DNA of 64,000 bases from Archegozetes longisetosus (lineage: Eukaryota; Arthropoda; Arachnida; Sarcoptiformes; Trhypochthoniidae), in assembly GCA_018873245.2 (NCBI GenBank), contig JAEMBT020000004.1, positions 3,086,573 to 3,150,572 on the forward strand. Direction: 5' to 3'. A program made the position numbers and the translations under genes. The notes under the pieces were generated by a model, which had not been told where the DNA came from, searched no databases, and saw only the letters and a program-made list of their open reading frames with translations. Within the stretch, counting starts at the first letter, position 1; the number at the start of each line of letters is the position of its first letter. This document shows positions 11,083 to 23,871 of this stretch, piece by piece.

Positions 11083-12211
11083 ATTCTGCCAACAAATTGG
11101 TTTAAACTTTTCTCAGCTTATGTTTTGTGAAGACTTCAAGTTTTGTATTAAGCATCAAATTTGGGTCAGAAATTGTGAAAAGTTAGTCTCTCTAAGCTAA
11201 TACTCAGTGCAAATCTACTCTATTATAAGGTGTATAATTCTAGTTCACAAATTCAAGTGCTTATCGTAATTTTGGATTTTGGAGTTTAAGTTTTGTGATA
11301 AGTGTTACTAGCAATGAAGCACTTTCATTTACATTAGTAACTGTGAAAAGCACTCGTTCATCTCAAGTCTTATCGCCGAATTGAACTCTAATCTCAAAGA
11401 ATGTGTTTTATTGGTACGTTTGCAAGACTTCCCTTAATTTAAGTCTGTACAAAATGTGCTTAAACTTGATTGATTTTAGCTTTTATCTACTGTTTATAGG
11501 AATATCATGTTTGATAATTATGATAAATTTTCCTGAAATTCAAGTCAAACAACTATGGAGAAAGAAGTGTGTTATTCAATTCAATAGCAATTATGATAAG
11601 ATAATCATTTGAGAGTCTTATGAAAGCTTCAATTTGATTAAACCTATTAATTTAAGATAAACTCAATTTAGTATTAAAATAAGTTGTCATTTATCAATAA
11701 GTTGTTTATTTTGCTATGAAAGACATGCTTTCAACATATTAATTAAAACTAATTAATTTATGTCAATTTAAATTATTAATATTTAAATTGATAAAGATTT
11801 AAGACCTTACTAACAATTGAATTGATGACAAAACATATTAAATTTACTAAATTTTAATTAATAAATAGAAATATGCCATCACTAGTAAAACAGATGACAT
11901 TCTTATTTAAATTTTGATAGGATTGTCTAATTCAAATTAATATTGGTTTCATTTGTACACTTGTTTTACTACGCTCGTACCTCATTTAGTGACCGTCTAA
12001 CCTACTATTGGTTTAAAAAGTTAAACTAGCATTTCTTGTCAAATTTGTAAACATTTGTCACTTCAATAATGATTTCAATAAATTTTTGTTTAAAAAATCA
12101 ACTAGAAAGCATTTCGATTATAAATAGAAAAGAAACTACACCTCAAACGTTTAAATAAAAAATTATTTTCTTACTTTATAGTATATGAAGGCGTTTGCCT
12201 CTGTTTGTCTA

Positions 12212-12352
12212 TCAAGATCTATAAAGAGCTTTAGTGCGACTTTTGATCAGTCGAAGAATATGGGCCAATCTTTCAGGAGATTCGTGCGCACTAACACAAA
12301 CACTCCTTAAGCAGTCGAAATTGAGTTTATTTACTGGCAGACGATCACTTTC
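12212..12352 (-). pseudogene. Isolated coding-like ORF, unassigned
   Basis: On the minus strand, 46 codons run open from just after a TAA to a TGA. The peptide includes NFDCLRSVCVSAHESPERLA and then HILRLIKSRTKALYRS. The patch is clearly G+C-richer than its surroundings and reads as the end of a helical domain. A weak acceptor (CATTAAG) sits at its 5' side. It may be a last exon, a processed remnant or transposon coding sequence. No family was recognised. Confidence 0.3.
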
Positions 12353-13937
12353 TTAATGAGAAATACATTTTAACCCATAGTTAGTAAAAACTAAGGCTTT
12401 TATAGCCATTATAGCATGCATATGTGCATTCCAGTTCAATTAGTAAGATTAGTAGCTACAAAATTACAAAATATTAATAATAAAAGTTTAGACATGAGGT
12501 ATTGATGAGTAGTATATAAAGAAATGATTATAAGTCTAAGGGACTATGATTATAAAAGTGAATTAGTACGAGTCAGGGGGATAAAAGGGTCAATCTTAAA
12601 AAAATTGTTGACTCTAAAGTGGACACTTATGTATTTTGCCACTTTACAGAGCTTAACTATATGAAACTTTTCTTATGATTAATAATCAAACCATTAGTAA
12701 TATAATCAGAGATTCATCACTAATGCTTATTGTCAAACATCTTTTTAAACTAATTACTTTACTGATAAAATTCTACTTTTCAAAGTTGGATCCATTGACC
12801 CAAAACTTTGAAGAAAACAATTTATTATATTTTGCATAAGTTTTATTTTTATAACAAAGAGAAATGAAAAGTTCTTCTGAATACACAGAATTTTAAAGTT
12901 ATCTAACATTTTTATACAATGTTCATTAGACCACTAATCTGATGATTTGCTTGAATTACTTTTTTCATTTGATTTTATTTATTTTTTGGGTGGATTTCGC
13001 TGTCTTATTACCAGATTTTTCAAAAACTTTATGCGAAAATTCTTATACTTCAGAAACAGGTGGTGTAATTAAAGAATATAGTTTCGTAAAATTTAGATTC
13101 AGTTTTCAATGTGCATTTTTATAGCTTTTGTACATCTAAAAGTTTTTCACGTGTAATCGACAAAAATTTCTCATAAGCTAAACATAAGTCATTCTAACAT
13201 TATTTAAGTTAATCAATATCTAAATCAAATTTGGATAAATCTTATAGAATATTACATTTAGCATATAATACAATTTAGTTTATGCTCTCAGAATAAACTT
13301 TTTTCGTTTTATAAAAGTCAATATTTATTAATATTTTACAAAATCGTGTTAATTATTGTTAAGAGTTTAGAGATTAACATCAGAAAAAATTCGGCTATAA
13401 TCAATAAATTTCAAACTAAAGGTTTTAACTTTTTCTGTAAGTCCTTTAAAGCTTTCTAATGTTTGAAGGGAGGCTACTCGAGACTAATGCATTCAAATTA
13501 CAGTAGTAAGTAAATTTACATAAGTGATATTAAAATTTACTAGTTCTCATATCCGATATGTTTTATTGATTATGTAACAATTTTTATTCGGACCATATTT
13601 TGGCTCATATAAAAATGCTGACAGTTATTTTCTATTATGTCACATTTTATTTATTTATTATACTGGCAAAATCCTAAATCAATATAAAGTATTTCATAAA
13701 CATGACTATAGATTATCGATAAGAAAGCTTTTGCTGCATCAATTTGCTGACAATACGATCACTAAGGTTTAGAATAAGTAACAATACTTATACTCCTAAG
13801 ACTTGAAGACCATATGCAATTTAGAAATCATTTTTTGATCTATTTGAAACAATATAATTGAATTGAAATATGACTGAAATTGTGCATTTGAATATTTGCA
13901 CATACTTTGAAAATAATTGAATGCAGTTATAGTCATA

Positions 13938-14090
13938 CCTCTATATAGCGAATCGCTAGGGGTCGGTATTTTAATTCACTATAACGAGATTTCACTATAA
14001 AAAGCCATTTTGAATTTGTTAGTGTGTTTTGAGACCAGAATATTGCTTTCACTATGACGAGGATTCATTGCAAAAGGTTCACTATGTCAA
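13938..14090. mobile_element. Possible pogo/Tigger-type terminal fragment
   Basis: TCATACCTCTATATAGCGAA, followed by repeated CACTATAA motifs (about 13977-14000), resembles pogo-group ends. No partner end or transposase was found within the next 600 bases, so it is at best a solo end. Confidence 0.25.
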
Positions 14091-16516
14091 GACATAGTGG
14101 AAAAGTTTTAAAAAGTTGAAAATATTTAATATCGAACTATGTCGGCTGTGAAGAATTCACTTTTAGTCTGATAATAACAAATTGAGCTCGATTTTTATAA
14201 AATTGTGAAGAGATGATAACATCGACATAGTACTAGAGTCTGGTATCATTTACATCTGATCAAAATAATAGAATTTCGTAACGTGCTATCTATTACAGTT
14301 TATCCGAAATTAATTAATTTTTTCTAATCATAATAGGCTAGGTTAGGTCAGAATCTACTTTTAGGTAAATCTGTTGATTGTGATATAATGTCAAGCGAAA
14401 GTGGAATAGCAGAAGTGAAGCTGAAACTGTGACTCTAATGAATAGTTAGCTAACGGTATCTATGGTATAGTAATTCTAAATGTAATTGTAATTTGAAGCA
14501 AACAAATCCTACGAGGTTCTAGTTTCCTCTATAGCTATACACGAAGCTAAATAAGATTTCTCACAATCTTTTTATGACCCCTGAAGTACAATACTGCATA
14601 TAAGTAAGAGTTTTAGTACTTATTGTTACAGATACTTAACCAGTACACTGTTTGCTTTTCATTACTTTTTGTTACATTTAATCAACTAATTTCTATCCTA
14701 GTCTTATTTGTTTTTTGTCAACTCTCTTAATGCTTACTAAACAAGCGGACAATAAATTCTAACTAAAATGCCATTCATTAACACTTGAATTGAAAATTAT
14801 GTTTAACTATCCTGTTTTTACCCTAAGAATCGTTAATTTGATTTCTATTTTCACTTTTATTTCGTTAATATTACTTAATTGAAACAGTTTGGGAGAACTC
14901 ATTTAATTGCAAAGTGTTTGCAATTGATATGGAAGCATTTATCATTGGCAAGTCTAATCAAATCATATTATATTATCCGATTTCTCTATTTTTAGTAAGC
15001 TCTAAAAATCTTTTTCAGTTCATAGCATACTTGTCATTAATGGCTCTAATATTTGTTTTCTGCCAGTACTTTCAAATTGATTCGTGTCACTGCACGCATT
15101 CACATAAACTCCGTTTGGGCCAAGTTTTAGTTCCCCACAAATTTCAAGTCATTTTAAAGTATATAAAATATGGTTCAATGCGAATCCGTAATAGGAATTG
15201 ATCCTGAAATTATAGGAAGAAAATTTCATTAGGTGTGGAAGTTTCTTTCAATCTATTGAGAAATCAATATAAAAAATCTTTGATTCCATGCTTTCAGATA
15301 TCATTTACTTGGAAAAAATGATCGAGTTATCAAATCCTAATGTACATTTTCCCGAAATAAGTACTCGAATTTCTCTGAAGGATCTGAAAATATCAAATAT
15401 TAATATCTATTTGAAGTTAAATTTGTATTTGGAATAAGAGATAAAATATTTTGAGAGTAAATCCTACTTTATTTGCTGATATAAATAGCTAGATATTAGA
15501 TGAGATGCTGCATCGCTCAAAAGCAAATAGTTCGATGTCGGAAGGCTGAAAATAAGCTTAAGAATGATTCTGTACCACGAGTTATTTCGAGAATTTGTTG
15601 CGCTTGTTCGACATTCAAATGTTCGAATTGTGTTCTCATCAAAATGCCAGATACAGAGATATTGTGTAACACAAATTGTGATCATGTGTTCACTGCATTC
15701 CTTTCAGATGATTGCTCTCTGGCAAACAATTTTACATCGTTTGGCCATATCATTAGCGAACTTAATTTTTTTTGTCATTCTTTCTGTATTGTACTCACCC
15801 TTTTTTCTCTACTTTCTGTGTTTCTGTTCTAGACGTGAACTCCATATAAAATACTGATCTATTGTTTTAACAAAATTTTTTTCTTGATCTAATTTATAAC
15901 TTCTGTTTTAGTTTGTAATATAGAATTTTTATAGAGTTATTAATACCAGCAGAGTCTGAAAATATAGTGCTCTTTGTAATGATGTCAATAGAAAACCTTC
16001 TGTTCGTAAGCATTTAGAAACAGCTTTAATGACACACAGACAGAAATAAAGTATGGATACTGAGAAAACATCGGCAAATGATGGCTTTCGAGACTCTTAT
16101 TTTGTTGAATCCATGAATAGATAAGAGTTGATTGATTTCAGGCATAGAGAACAATGCACTGTGACTCTAATCAATAATGTTTTTTCATTAGCTATTTATT
16201 TTACAGGAGTTGGTCTAATCAATGCCCACAAAAAAACAAACAATTAAATAAAGCCTCTCATTACTTCCTATTCGAGAACAATACAATCTGACAAAAGCCT
16301 TTCGAATGCAACAGGTTTTGTGAAAAACCTTTTTTAGGATCAGTATTTGCTCAAAAGCTTGAATATTTTTGAGCATTTGTTGCTATGATATGAATCTTTT
16401 TCCATATTAAAGGGATCACCGTTTCAAGTAATGATTTTGTAACAGAGAAGATAACTTCAACTAGAGTTCAACTGATATACATCGAGCTAAAAATCTTATT
16501 TAATTATTTATTCAGT

Positions 16517-17447
16517 ATGAGAGCCAAGTTCATGAATGGAAAAATATCTATCTCATTAATATTATTAGTTGCAACTGAATTGGTTTGTGGCCAATTCTTT
16601 TGTAGTAATCAAACTCTTCAGGTAATCGATTCTTCAATGGCTTTAATTCTCAATAGTGGCAAACATTACAGAAAATATCCGAAAATAAACAAGAGTTGCA
16701 ACCATTTTGCGAGTAAGTCATTTAAATTTGTTGGTGTTTACTATATTTTGAGAGATTTTGTTTTGTTCGACAATTACTTGATGTAAAGTTTTGAAGGTCC
16801 AAATTTTTCTTAAACTTACCTAAACTTATTGAATAGAGAGGAATATCGAGCGGTCAAACGTGTTGAAGAATACAAAACAAAATGCATGAAAAACTTACCA
16901 AGACAATTAACAGGAATAATAGTATATACGGCGAAATCGATGATCAATAATTTATGCAGAAAAGAGTCGAAACGTTTAAATCGCTTCTTATCTAGTGCTC
17001 GTTGTGCTAATATTGCACATAAAAGTTTCGATCAGTGCACCACTAGATTCATCGATGCGCTACTGGGCACATATCATGCTGAAGATCGACTTAAAATACC
17101 ATATGTTTGCTGGTAATTCAAAAGTTATGAAATCTTTTATCTACAAACTTAAGGCTCATTTGACTACTTCCTTACCTATTTATAGTGAATACTACAAAAT
17201 AAGTTCATGTATGAGAGATAGTGCTAGAAAGTACAGCGTTTGTACTGAAGATATGGTTGAATCGACCATTCAGTTCACTAGTGATTTGACTCAAAATACA
17301 GCTCAAGTACTATGTGGCGAATACACTGATGACTCAGATAAATGTGAGAAATTACCCAAGCGTCCAAACAAACGTAAAAATCAAATAAGACCAGAATCAT
17401 TCCTACTGCCTTTTATACATATTTTTGAAAGTTTTCCCGAAGTTTAG
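16517..17447 (+). CDS. Secreted 12-cysteine protein (DUF1397-like), three exons
   Basis: Exons 16517-16712, 16839-17112 and 17186-17447 join in frame through a phase-1 intron (126 bases) and a phase-2 intron (73 bases), giving 243 residues. A signal peptide ends near Cys24-Gly-Gln. The mature chain has 12 cysteines (29, 61, 81, 105, 121, 132, 156, 157, 165, 176, 200, 210), enough for six disulfides. A Cys-Cys pair after IPYV is created by the second splice junction, which supports the model. The Cys pattern, with LCRKESKRLNRFLSSARC followed by a Cys about ten residues on, resembles arthropod 27-kDa haemolymph-glycoprotein (DUF1397) proteins and arachnid secreted relatives, but that link is by eye. 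The C-terminus is Lys/Arg-rich. Its role is unknown. A TTATTCAG acceptor abuts the ATG, so a 5' UTR intron is likely. ATTAAA at 17494-17499 is a candidate poly(A) signal. Confidence 0.75.
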
Positions 17448-20400
17448 TCAAGATTTGTAGGAAAAAAAATCAATATTTTACCGAGAAAAAGAAATTAAAC
17501 TTATTCTACACTTATATGACCAACATTTCTCAACTGAATGATTCAAAATCAAGATAATTCAATAACACTTCTGCCTTGAGCGGTTGAGAGAATACAAAAT
17601 ATTGTTTATCTTTCTGATGTTTCAAAAATGAAATAGCAACAATACCAAGTTTTCAAACAGTTTTCTTGAACATTATGCGAAGTAAGAACATCTAGCTGTC
17701 TTTTAGTTACAAAAATAAAGTTTTTACAATTGACTCTACAAACTAAAAGACCTAAAGTATAATCGATCTAAAACGTACAATCAAATATGCTTGTAATTTG
17801 ATTCCTTTTTTGATTTACTAACAAAAATTACTCTTCTATTGAATAAAATTTTCTATACGTCACTTTTTGTCTCTATAAGTCTATTTTGATTGTCACTTTT
17901 GTGGTCATTACACTCGTTTAGGAAAGAATTGTGTTCAAGTCATTGTATGAAATAAAATATGTAAAGAATTTTCTGCAAAGCATTTCAAGTTTTATAAAAT
18001 GATTTCAATAATAACTAATTTTTGAGTCATATTATAAAATAAAGTTATAAATTATTAGAGTTTGCTAAATTTCAAACATACTTGTGAATCAGTTCGAGTC
18101 AATAAGTTAGTATAAACCTAGCATTTTTATCCAGTTATGTTTGTATAAAAAATAACAGCGTTCAAATTTTGAGCTCAAGTTTCTAGGTTGAGAATTTCAC
18201 AAAAATATGGTAGTTATTTGACTCAATTTTGATAGTCTCATCTTTAAATCATAAGATTTATCTGAAAAATTTGTGAGCCCTTTAAAAGAAACAGCCTACG
18301 AATTCATATTCTTCACTTCATATACGAATAAAATTTGATAGTGGTGTCAATTTTGCTGGATATTCTGAGTGGTTAGATGAAACTTATTTGATTAGCAGCA
18401 CGAATCAGAATAAAACCGATGTTTTAAGTCGACTGAAAATTTAAGTGATGCTTTCTTTTATTTCTAAACCTTTGATTTGATGCCATAGGCAAAGAGAATT
18501 AAGTCCATTTTATGATATAGTTTAATGTGATTTAGATAGCAATGAATTAAAAATAATGTCAGTTAATACATTTAATTGAATTTTTTCCGCAAACTTGACT
18601 TTTATATCAATTAAGAATTTATTCCCAAGATTTTTTCAACTGAAGCAATATTTGTGATGCATTCTCCTAACATTCTTAAGCTGAGAACTCTAATCGATTT
18701 AGGTTTAACTGCGTTTATAGTTCAACTGCAACAAATAGAATATAAGAACGGCCCAGAAAACAAATTCTTCATATTTATTTGACTGTCATGTTAAGTAACA
18801 AATATTTGCAGAATGTGAACAATTGAGAAATTTTCTGCTCGAGAAAACTTGCTAAACTTCTGTCATATCGATTACAGTTCGAGTTTATCAGCTCAGACCT
18901 GATATATTAATATTTAATGTACTTAGCGAAGGTTGAATAAAAATTTAATCTTAAGATGTTGGCTATGTTCTGAATATCCCTAGATTTGGTTCAAGTCATT
19001 CACATTTGTTTTGACATTGAATTTTCATTTCTCAAAGGATAAGAGATCCATACCATTAAATATGCATTCGCAACATTACACAATGTTGATGATATATTGT
19101 TGAGTGAGATATATATCATTTTAGAAATAGCAGTTCAACGACTACCTCATGCGAATAAATTGCCATTCCATAAGTGTATGCATATTGTAATGAGTAGCGT
19201 TCAAACGAATATTGCAGTTTGTTTTTAAGTAGTTATATCCAATGATAAAACATATTTGCCGCTTCAAAGGCTGTAAGTAGCTCACAGTAGTTGTCGTACC
19301 TGTACCTATATATCGATTTGTACATCTATAATGGCAAATTGATACTGACTGCTCAAAGTCACTTCCATTTACAAGGATCGAAAAAAACTTTTGCCTAGGG
19401 GTCTAGAGGAAAATTCAGAGATAGTTTTCACGTTTTGTTTCTGAGCTGATAAACACATCAGAACTCGAAGTTTTACAGTTCTAGTCTTCTCATTATTCAG
19501 AAAGTTCAAAATTGAGTAACTGTGCATTTAAAGCATATCCGTTTGAGATAGATAAGTTTTGATCACAGACCTGAGTTTGTCATCTAAAATTACATAAAGT
19601 TGTAGACTTTTTTGAAATTCGGTCGATAACTCGACTCACTTTGAGAAATGAACAAAAGCTAGAGATTTGATATTGAATGCTTAGTCAAAATGATTGAAAG
19701 ACTACACAGATTTTCGAGCGGATTAAATGGAATAAATAGAATTTATCATTTGAATGTATTTTTGAAGGTAGAACTGAAGTAAAAAAGCATTCGATGCAAA
19801 TGCTGCGGTTTTATTTTTAGATGCGTAGGCAAAAGTTTTTTTCCATCCTTGTACATAAATGCTTGTTAAAACCTAATTTATTTAAGCTCACCCTGAGCTG
19901 AACAATATGAGAATTGCTTTTACTTCTGAATGCGAAAGGCTATTTTTGTAAATAATTTTAACTAATTATAATTTATAACTTTGAGTGCTATCTACCGTTG
20001 TTTTAATTCTAATTATCAATAGATAAATTAATTTATTTTTCAATATCACCTGGTCAATCAATGTTGTTGACTATTTATTTTAGTTTGCGGAACAAATATT
20101 TTTAAAATAATATTTTCTTTTATTTGCTTTACATATATGACAAAATAATTATTGAATTAACTGTTTAAGTTTACAATATATTGAATTTAAATATGAACTA
20201 TTTGAACTTCATAACCACTTTACAAATCAACATGACTTACAATTATCGACATCTCGATTACAACAAAATTCAGTGATTTAATATATTTACATAACTAGTG
20301 ATTTAGTTTAGAATAGAGTTTCTCTGATTGCCCTTAAGTTAGATTAGGGCTAAATATACGAAGTCGAAAATGGTTTTTAGAAAATTTTTGGGTTTAGTTG

Positions 20401-21753
20401 ATGGAACCCAACCGTTTCAGTCATATTATATACAGTTATACAGTGCAACACTTAAGTTCATAACAAACATGTAAATTTCACTTTTCCTAAATATTTCAAA
20501 TTCCAAATATCTCTTTAGAAAAGAAATTTTTACAAACTTTTAGCCACCAGATTAAGGCCCCATTATATAAATGATAATAAATTTTAAACTTACAGTTCGA
20601 ATAAAAATTTCGCGAATTGTAAGTTATATATGGAATTCGGTCTTTATGGATAAGTCTACCTGCATTAATAACCAAAATTTATTAATTATTCTATGAAAGA
20701 GCCCCTTAACTAACAAATTTTGGATTAATACAAATATTCTGTGAGGACAAACCATTTGTGAGCAGACAACGGGGTTGTATACAGAAAGTTATCAATAAGT
20801 TTTACATAGGCTTTCATCCTTTATTAATTAATGATTGCTATCGTATTGATTACAAAACTAGTGTTATTCTCATAAGAATTGAAAATAGTCTAGTCATCAT
20901 TGTTTTACAAAGCTTGTCATATAATATCAGATGAACGTATTGTTTTTCGAAAAATTCAACTGTTATTAATATTAGATCGAAAACAAGGTCTACTTTTAAT
21001 TATTGGGATTAGAATTATGTTTTGTTCAGCTTTGATTGAAAATTGATAAGTGGAGAGGGGTTACAATTAAATTATAGTAGTTGACAACTATTTTTGCATA
21101 CATTAAAAGAATCAGAATAAGAAAACAACACGGTCACAGATAATTTTTGTGTCATATATCAATTACGTATTTGGTTACGCCTAAATGTCACTTATATTTA
21201 GCATGTTTGCAATGATCGAATATGCTTTCAATATAATGATTGTAGCGCTCATCACATAAATCAAAAAGTATAATAGACAACTTGTACTGTTTCTTTACGC
21301 TTTGTTTATAATGAATCAAATATAAAAATGACTTCAAACCAAATAAATATACAAGTCTTTTTTGACACAATCGAGTCATACATGATTCAAAAAGCAATTC
21401 ATTAGTACAAAAAAGTTATGCTTAAACACGAACAATGTCTCTAAGAGTTGATTAGAGAGAGAGCGTAAAATGAGAGACATTTTATAAATTATGTAGGAAT
21501 GGAATCAATAGAAAAGGAAATTCATTTTTCCTACTTTTATACACTTAATTACAGGCAAACAATTATATGAAAATCAATATAATTTAATGTGTTTTGTGGT
21601 GAGTATTATTTCCTGATATCAATAGAGATGTTTTTCGAAACAGTGCAAAATATGATATAAATCAAATTTTTTCTCAGCTTAACGTTTGAAATGATTGAAA
21701 CGTGAACAGAACTGAGTTAGAAATCAGTAGATTTCACAAGCTCAACCATTAGA
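17448..21753. other. Intergenic, holds one Tc1-like MITE
   Basis: No gene recognised. The only clear structure is the TA-flanked element at 19372-19851. Short ORFs here have A+T-driven composition. Confidence 0.5.
19372..19851. mobile_element. Non-autonomous Tc1/mariner-type element, 480 bases
   Basis: The left end reads CAAGGATCGAAAAAAACTTT and continues TGCCTA. The reverse complement of the right end reads CAAGGATGGAAAAAAACTTT and continues TGCCTA, so about 26 bases match with one difference. Both ends abut TA (19370-19371 and 19852-19853), as expected for Tc1/mariner target duplication. There is no transposase-like ORF inside, so this is a MITE or an internally deleted copy. Confidence 0.75.
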
Positions 21754-23871
21754 TTAGAGTATAGTCTCATTGGTGGAGGTTCGCGGTCCATTAACAGCAG
21801 AATATCTCGAAGAGCACTCCCTCTGAGCCACAGTTGCCGTGTAATTGCTATCCAGGAATAAATCAGCAAAAGTTTGCCTAAACTGCTTGGACATTCCACA
21901 ATAAATGGCAAAATTGATTGGATATGACAGTATTATGAAGAAATTAGTGAATAAGATTGTTGTGTTCAAGTAGTCGTAATCTGCTATATTAATTGATAGC
22001 GCGTTTTGCATAACATGTAGAAGTGTTGTCACTGCCAGTGGAATCTCGAGCATTAGAAACACAGTTACGATCACTATCAACATAATAGTTGTAGAATTTG
22101 AATCTCGAAGCTTGATACATTCAGATTTTCTATTCTCATTGAAAAGTTTTTCTCTTTTCCGTTGAGCCTGTTTTAAAGCTTTGAACAATAAGACGTTTAA
22201 TAGCACTAATAGAGCGCACGGACCGATGTGTACAAATATGATACGAAATCCATAATATATTATATAATAAGTATCTTCGCCTATACTGGATTGGACCTAA
22301 TTTCGTGTAATTAATTGCATTAAGTTATCTATTCAATTAGTAAATTATCATAAATTGCTTTATTCAGTTTAATTTATTTATATAAGTCTTAGTCCGACAT
22401 CTGCTAAAAAGTCATTTATCAAAACTATTCGCTTGAAACATGAACAGCAAATATTGGACTTGACTTTAAAATTTGATTAAAGGCTTATTTTTTGCTAGAA
22501 TTTTATAATTAAGATGTTTCTCAATCATTTCAATAGTTTGTTTGTTTAACTGACTAGAGCAAAAGTTTGTAGAGCAATCAATTAAATCGTGTTCTAGATT
22601 TTAGCTCAAAATCAATTACTATTTAATTTCTAGCACTCTGAATAAAGTTTGCAAATAAGTCATAGAATTAACATGTTAAAGGATGAAAGAAGAAACAAAC
22701 CCATTCTGCAGTCTGAAATTGACATCCAGTTCTTTGGGTATTGTTCCAAATGAACTTAACAGTCGAAAATTCCCTATCAGCGAATCGAGTCGACTGATGG
22801 AACAGAGCCATTATAAATATCAGTATCATCGCTTTACATACTCGTGGGACTGTACACCAGGTCCTTGCGGTTGTCAAGTGGCAAACATATATATACCTAG
22901 AAAGACAAAGTTTTCATAGCGATAAAATCATGTCTTGCCTATAGAGCATTGATATTTTGCTAGTTATTAAAGTAGTTTAGACTCGCTTTTCCCGTAGCCA
23001 ACAAAAAAGTTTTCATATTATATATCATTTTCTTTTTGAGAGTACTAAAGCTTTGATATTTCATTTGTAATATGGACTAAATTACTAATGCTTTCAGGCC
23101 CATGGATAGGGATCAAATAAATTTCTGAGTATCACTTTGTATGAGCAAAAAAAGACAAAAACACATGAAAGAGAAATAAGAGGAAAGGTCGACGTTAAAG
23201 AAAAGTTAGAAAGAAAAGCTCTTCAAGAGATATCATTGACTCTGTTGCCAATATTACAGATTAAAGTAGATTTCCCATAGGCTACAGACACATTGTCTGA
23301 GAATAAGTACATTAGAAAAGAAAAGATCCAAGCAAAACATAAAAAATTAGAATCAGTAGAATTTGATTGGACTGATTGTTATATTATATGTCAGAAAAAG
23401 TTATCTATTCTTACTTAAATATACTTGATTGTAATGTCAAATGATCCAAGTCTCGGCGAGTATGTTTAATTGCGAACAAGATAATAAATGATTGTCTCAT
23501 ACCTTTGTCCTGCAAGAAGTAGAGTAAGCCAAATGGATGCCGTATGAAAGAAGGCTGGAATCACTTCTATCATGCAGTGATAGGCATAACAAGCACTCGG
23601 CGGATACAATATTTTATCATGATTACCAAAAGTGTACATGTAGAAATACCAGGGGGCAGGAAACAACAGGGTTAATAAATCAGCGATTGCCATTGCTAAT
23701 AGGACCAAATTGGTTGGAGTTCGCATGTGATTTTGGGCTAATACTATCACTATTAAAGTGTTGGCTATAATTGTTATTATCAGCAGAAATGGCATTATGT
23801 AGCCAAAAAGAACCACTGCGTACTTGTAAGGCACTTCTCGAGTCACGTTCACCAAAAATTGGATTTGGTCC
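21754..23871 (-). CDS. SPR: Sex-peptide/myoinhibitory-peptide receptor-like GPCR (5' end missing)
   Basis: Three exons, 23871-23503, 22896-22701 and 22296-21754, join in frame (phase 2, then phase 0) across introns of 606 and 404 bases. They give about 368 residues holding all seven helices. Diagnostic segments are TM1 FLLIITIIANTLIVIVL, TM2 AIADLLTLLFPAPWYFYMYT, TM3 FHTASIWLTLLLAGQRYIYV with QRY replacing DRY, a third intracellular loop rich in basic residues reading RKSECIKLRDSNSTT, TM6 TVFLMLEIPLAVTTLLHV and TM7 ILSYPINFAIYCGMSKQF. Cys residues before TM3 and in loop 2 (TGCQF) fit the conserved disulfide. I recognise this as the insect sex-peptide receptor family, whose ancestral ligands are myoinhibitory (allatostatin-B) peptides; it should act at the plasma membrane of neurons or glands. 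The first exon begins with one base of a split codon, then DQIQFLVNVT with an N-glycosylation site. The initiator Met must lie further upstream and was not found. A second SPR-like paralogue could give the same signal. Confidence 0.87.

Larger units (their letters stand above)
11083..16516. other. Long intergenic region with a few coding-like scraps
   Basis: No complete gene seen in 5.4 kb. A G+C-richer minus-strand ORF at 12212-12352 and a pogo-like end near 13938 are listed separately. A 60-codon ORF at 12942-13124 starts like a signal peptide and could be a first exon, ending at a GTGGTG donor near 13060, but no second exon was found. Two overlapping Cys-containing frames at 15500-15857 are not convincing. 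Confidence 0.4.

Noticed and set aside
10802..11200. 132-codon plus-strand ORF
   Set aside because: Antisense shadow of the glycosyltransferase first exon.
12942..13124. 60-codon ORF with a signal-peptide-like start
   Set aside because: Hydrophobic N-termini arise easily in T-rich DNA, and no second exon or conserved Cys pattern was found.
15500..15857. Two overlapping plus-strand ORFs of 110 and 97 codons, one Cys-rich
   Set aside because: They use different frames of the same DNA, a minus-strand ORF overlaps too, and none has a signal peptide, splice context or known motif.
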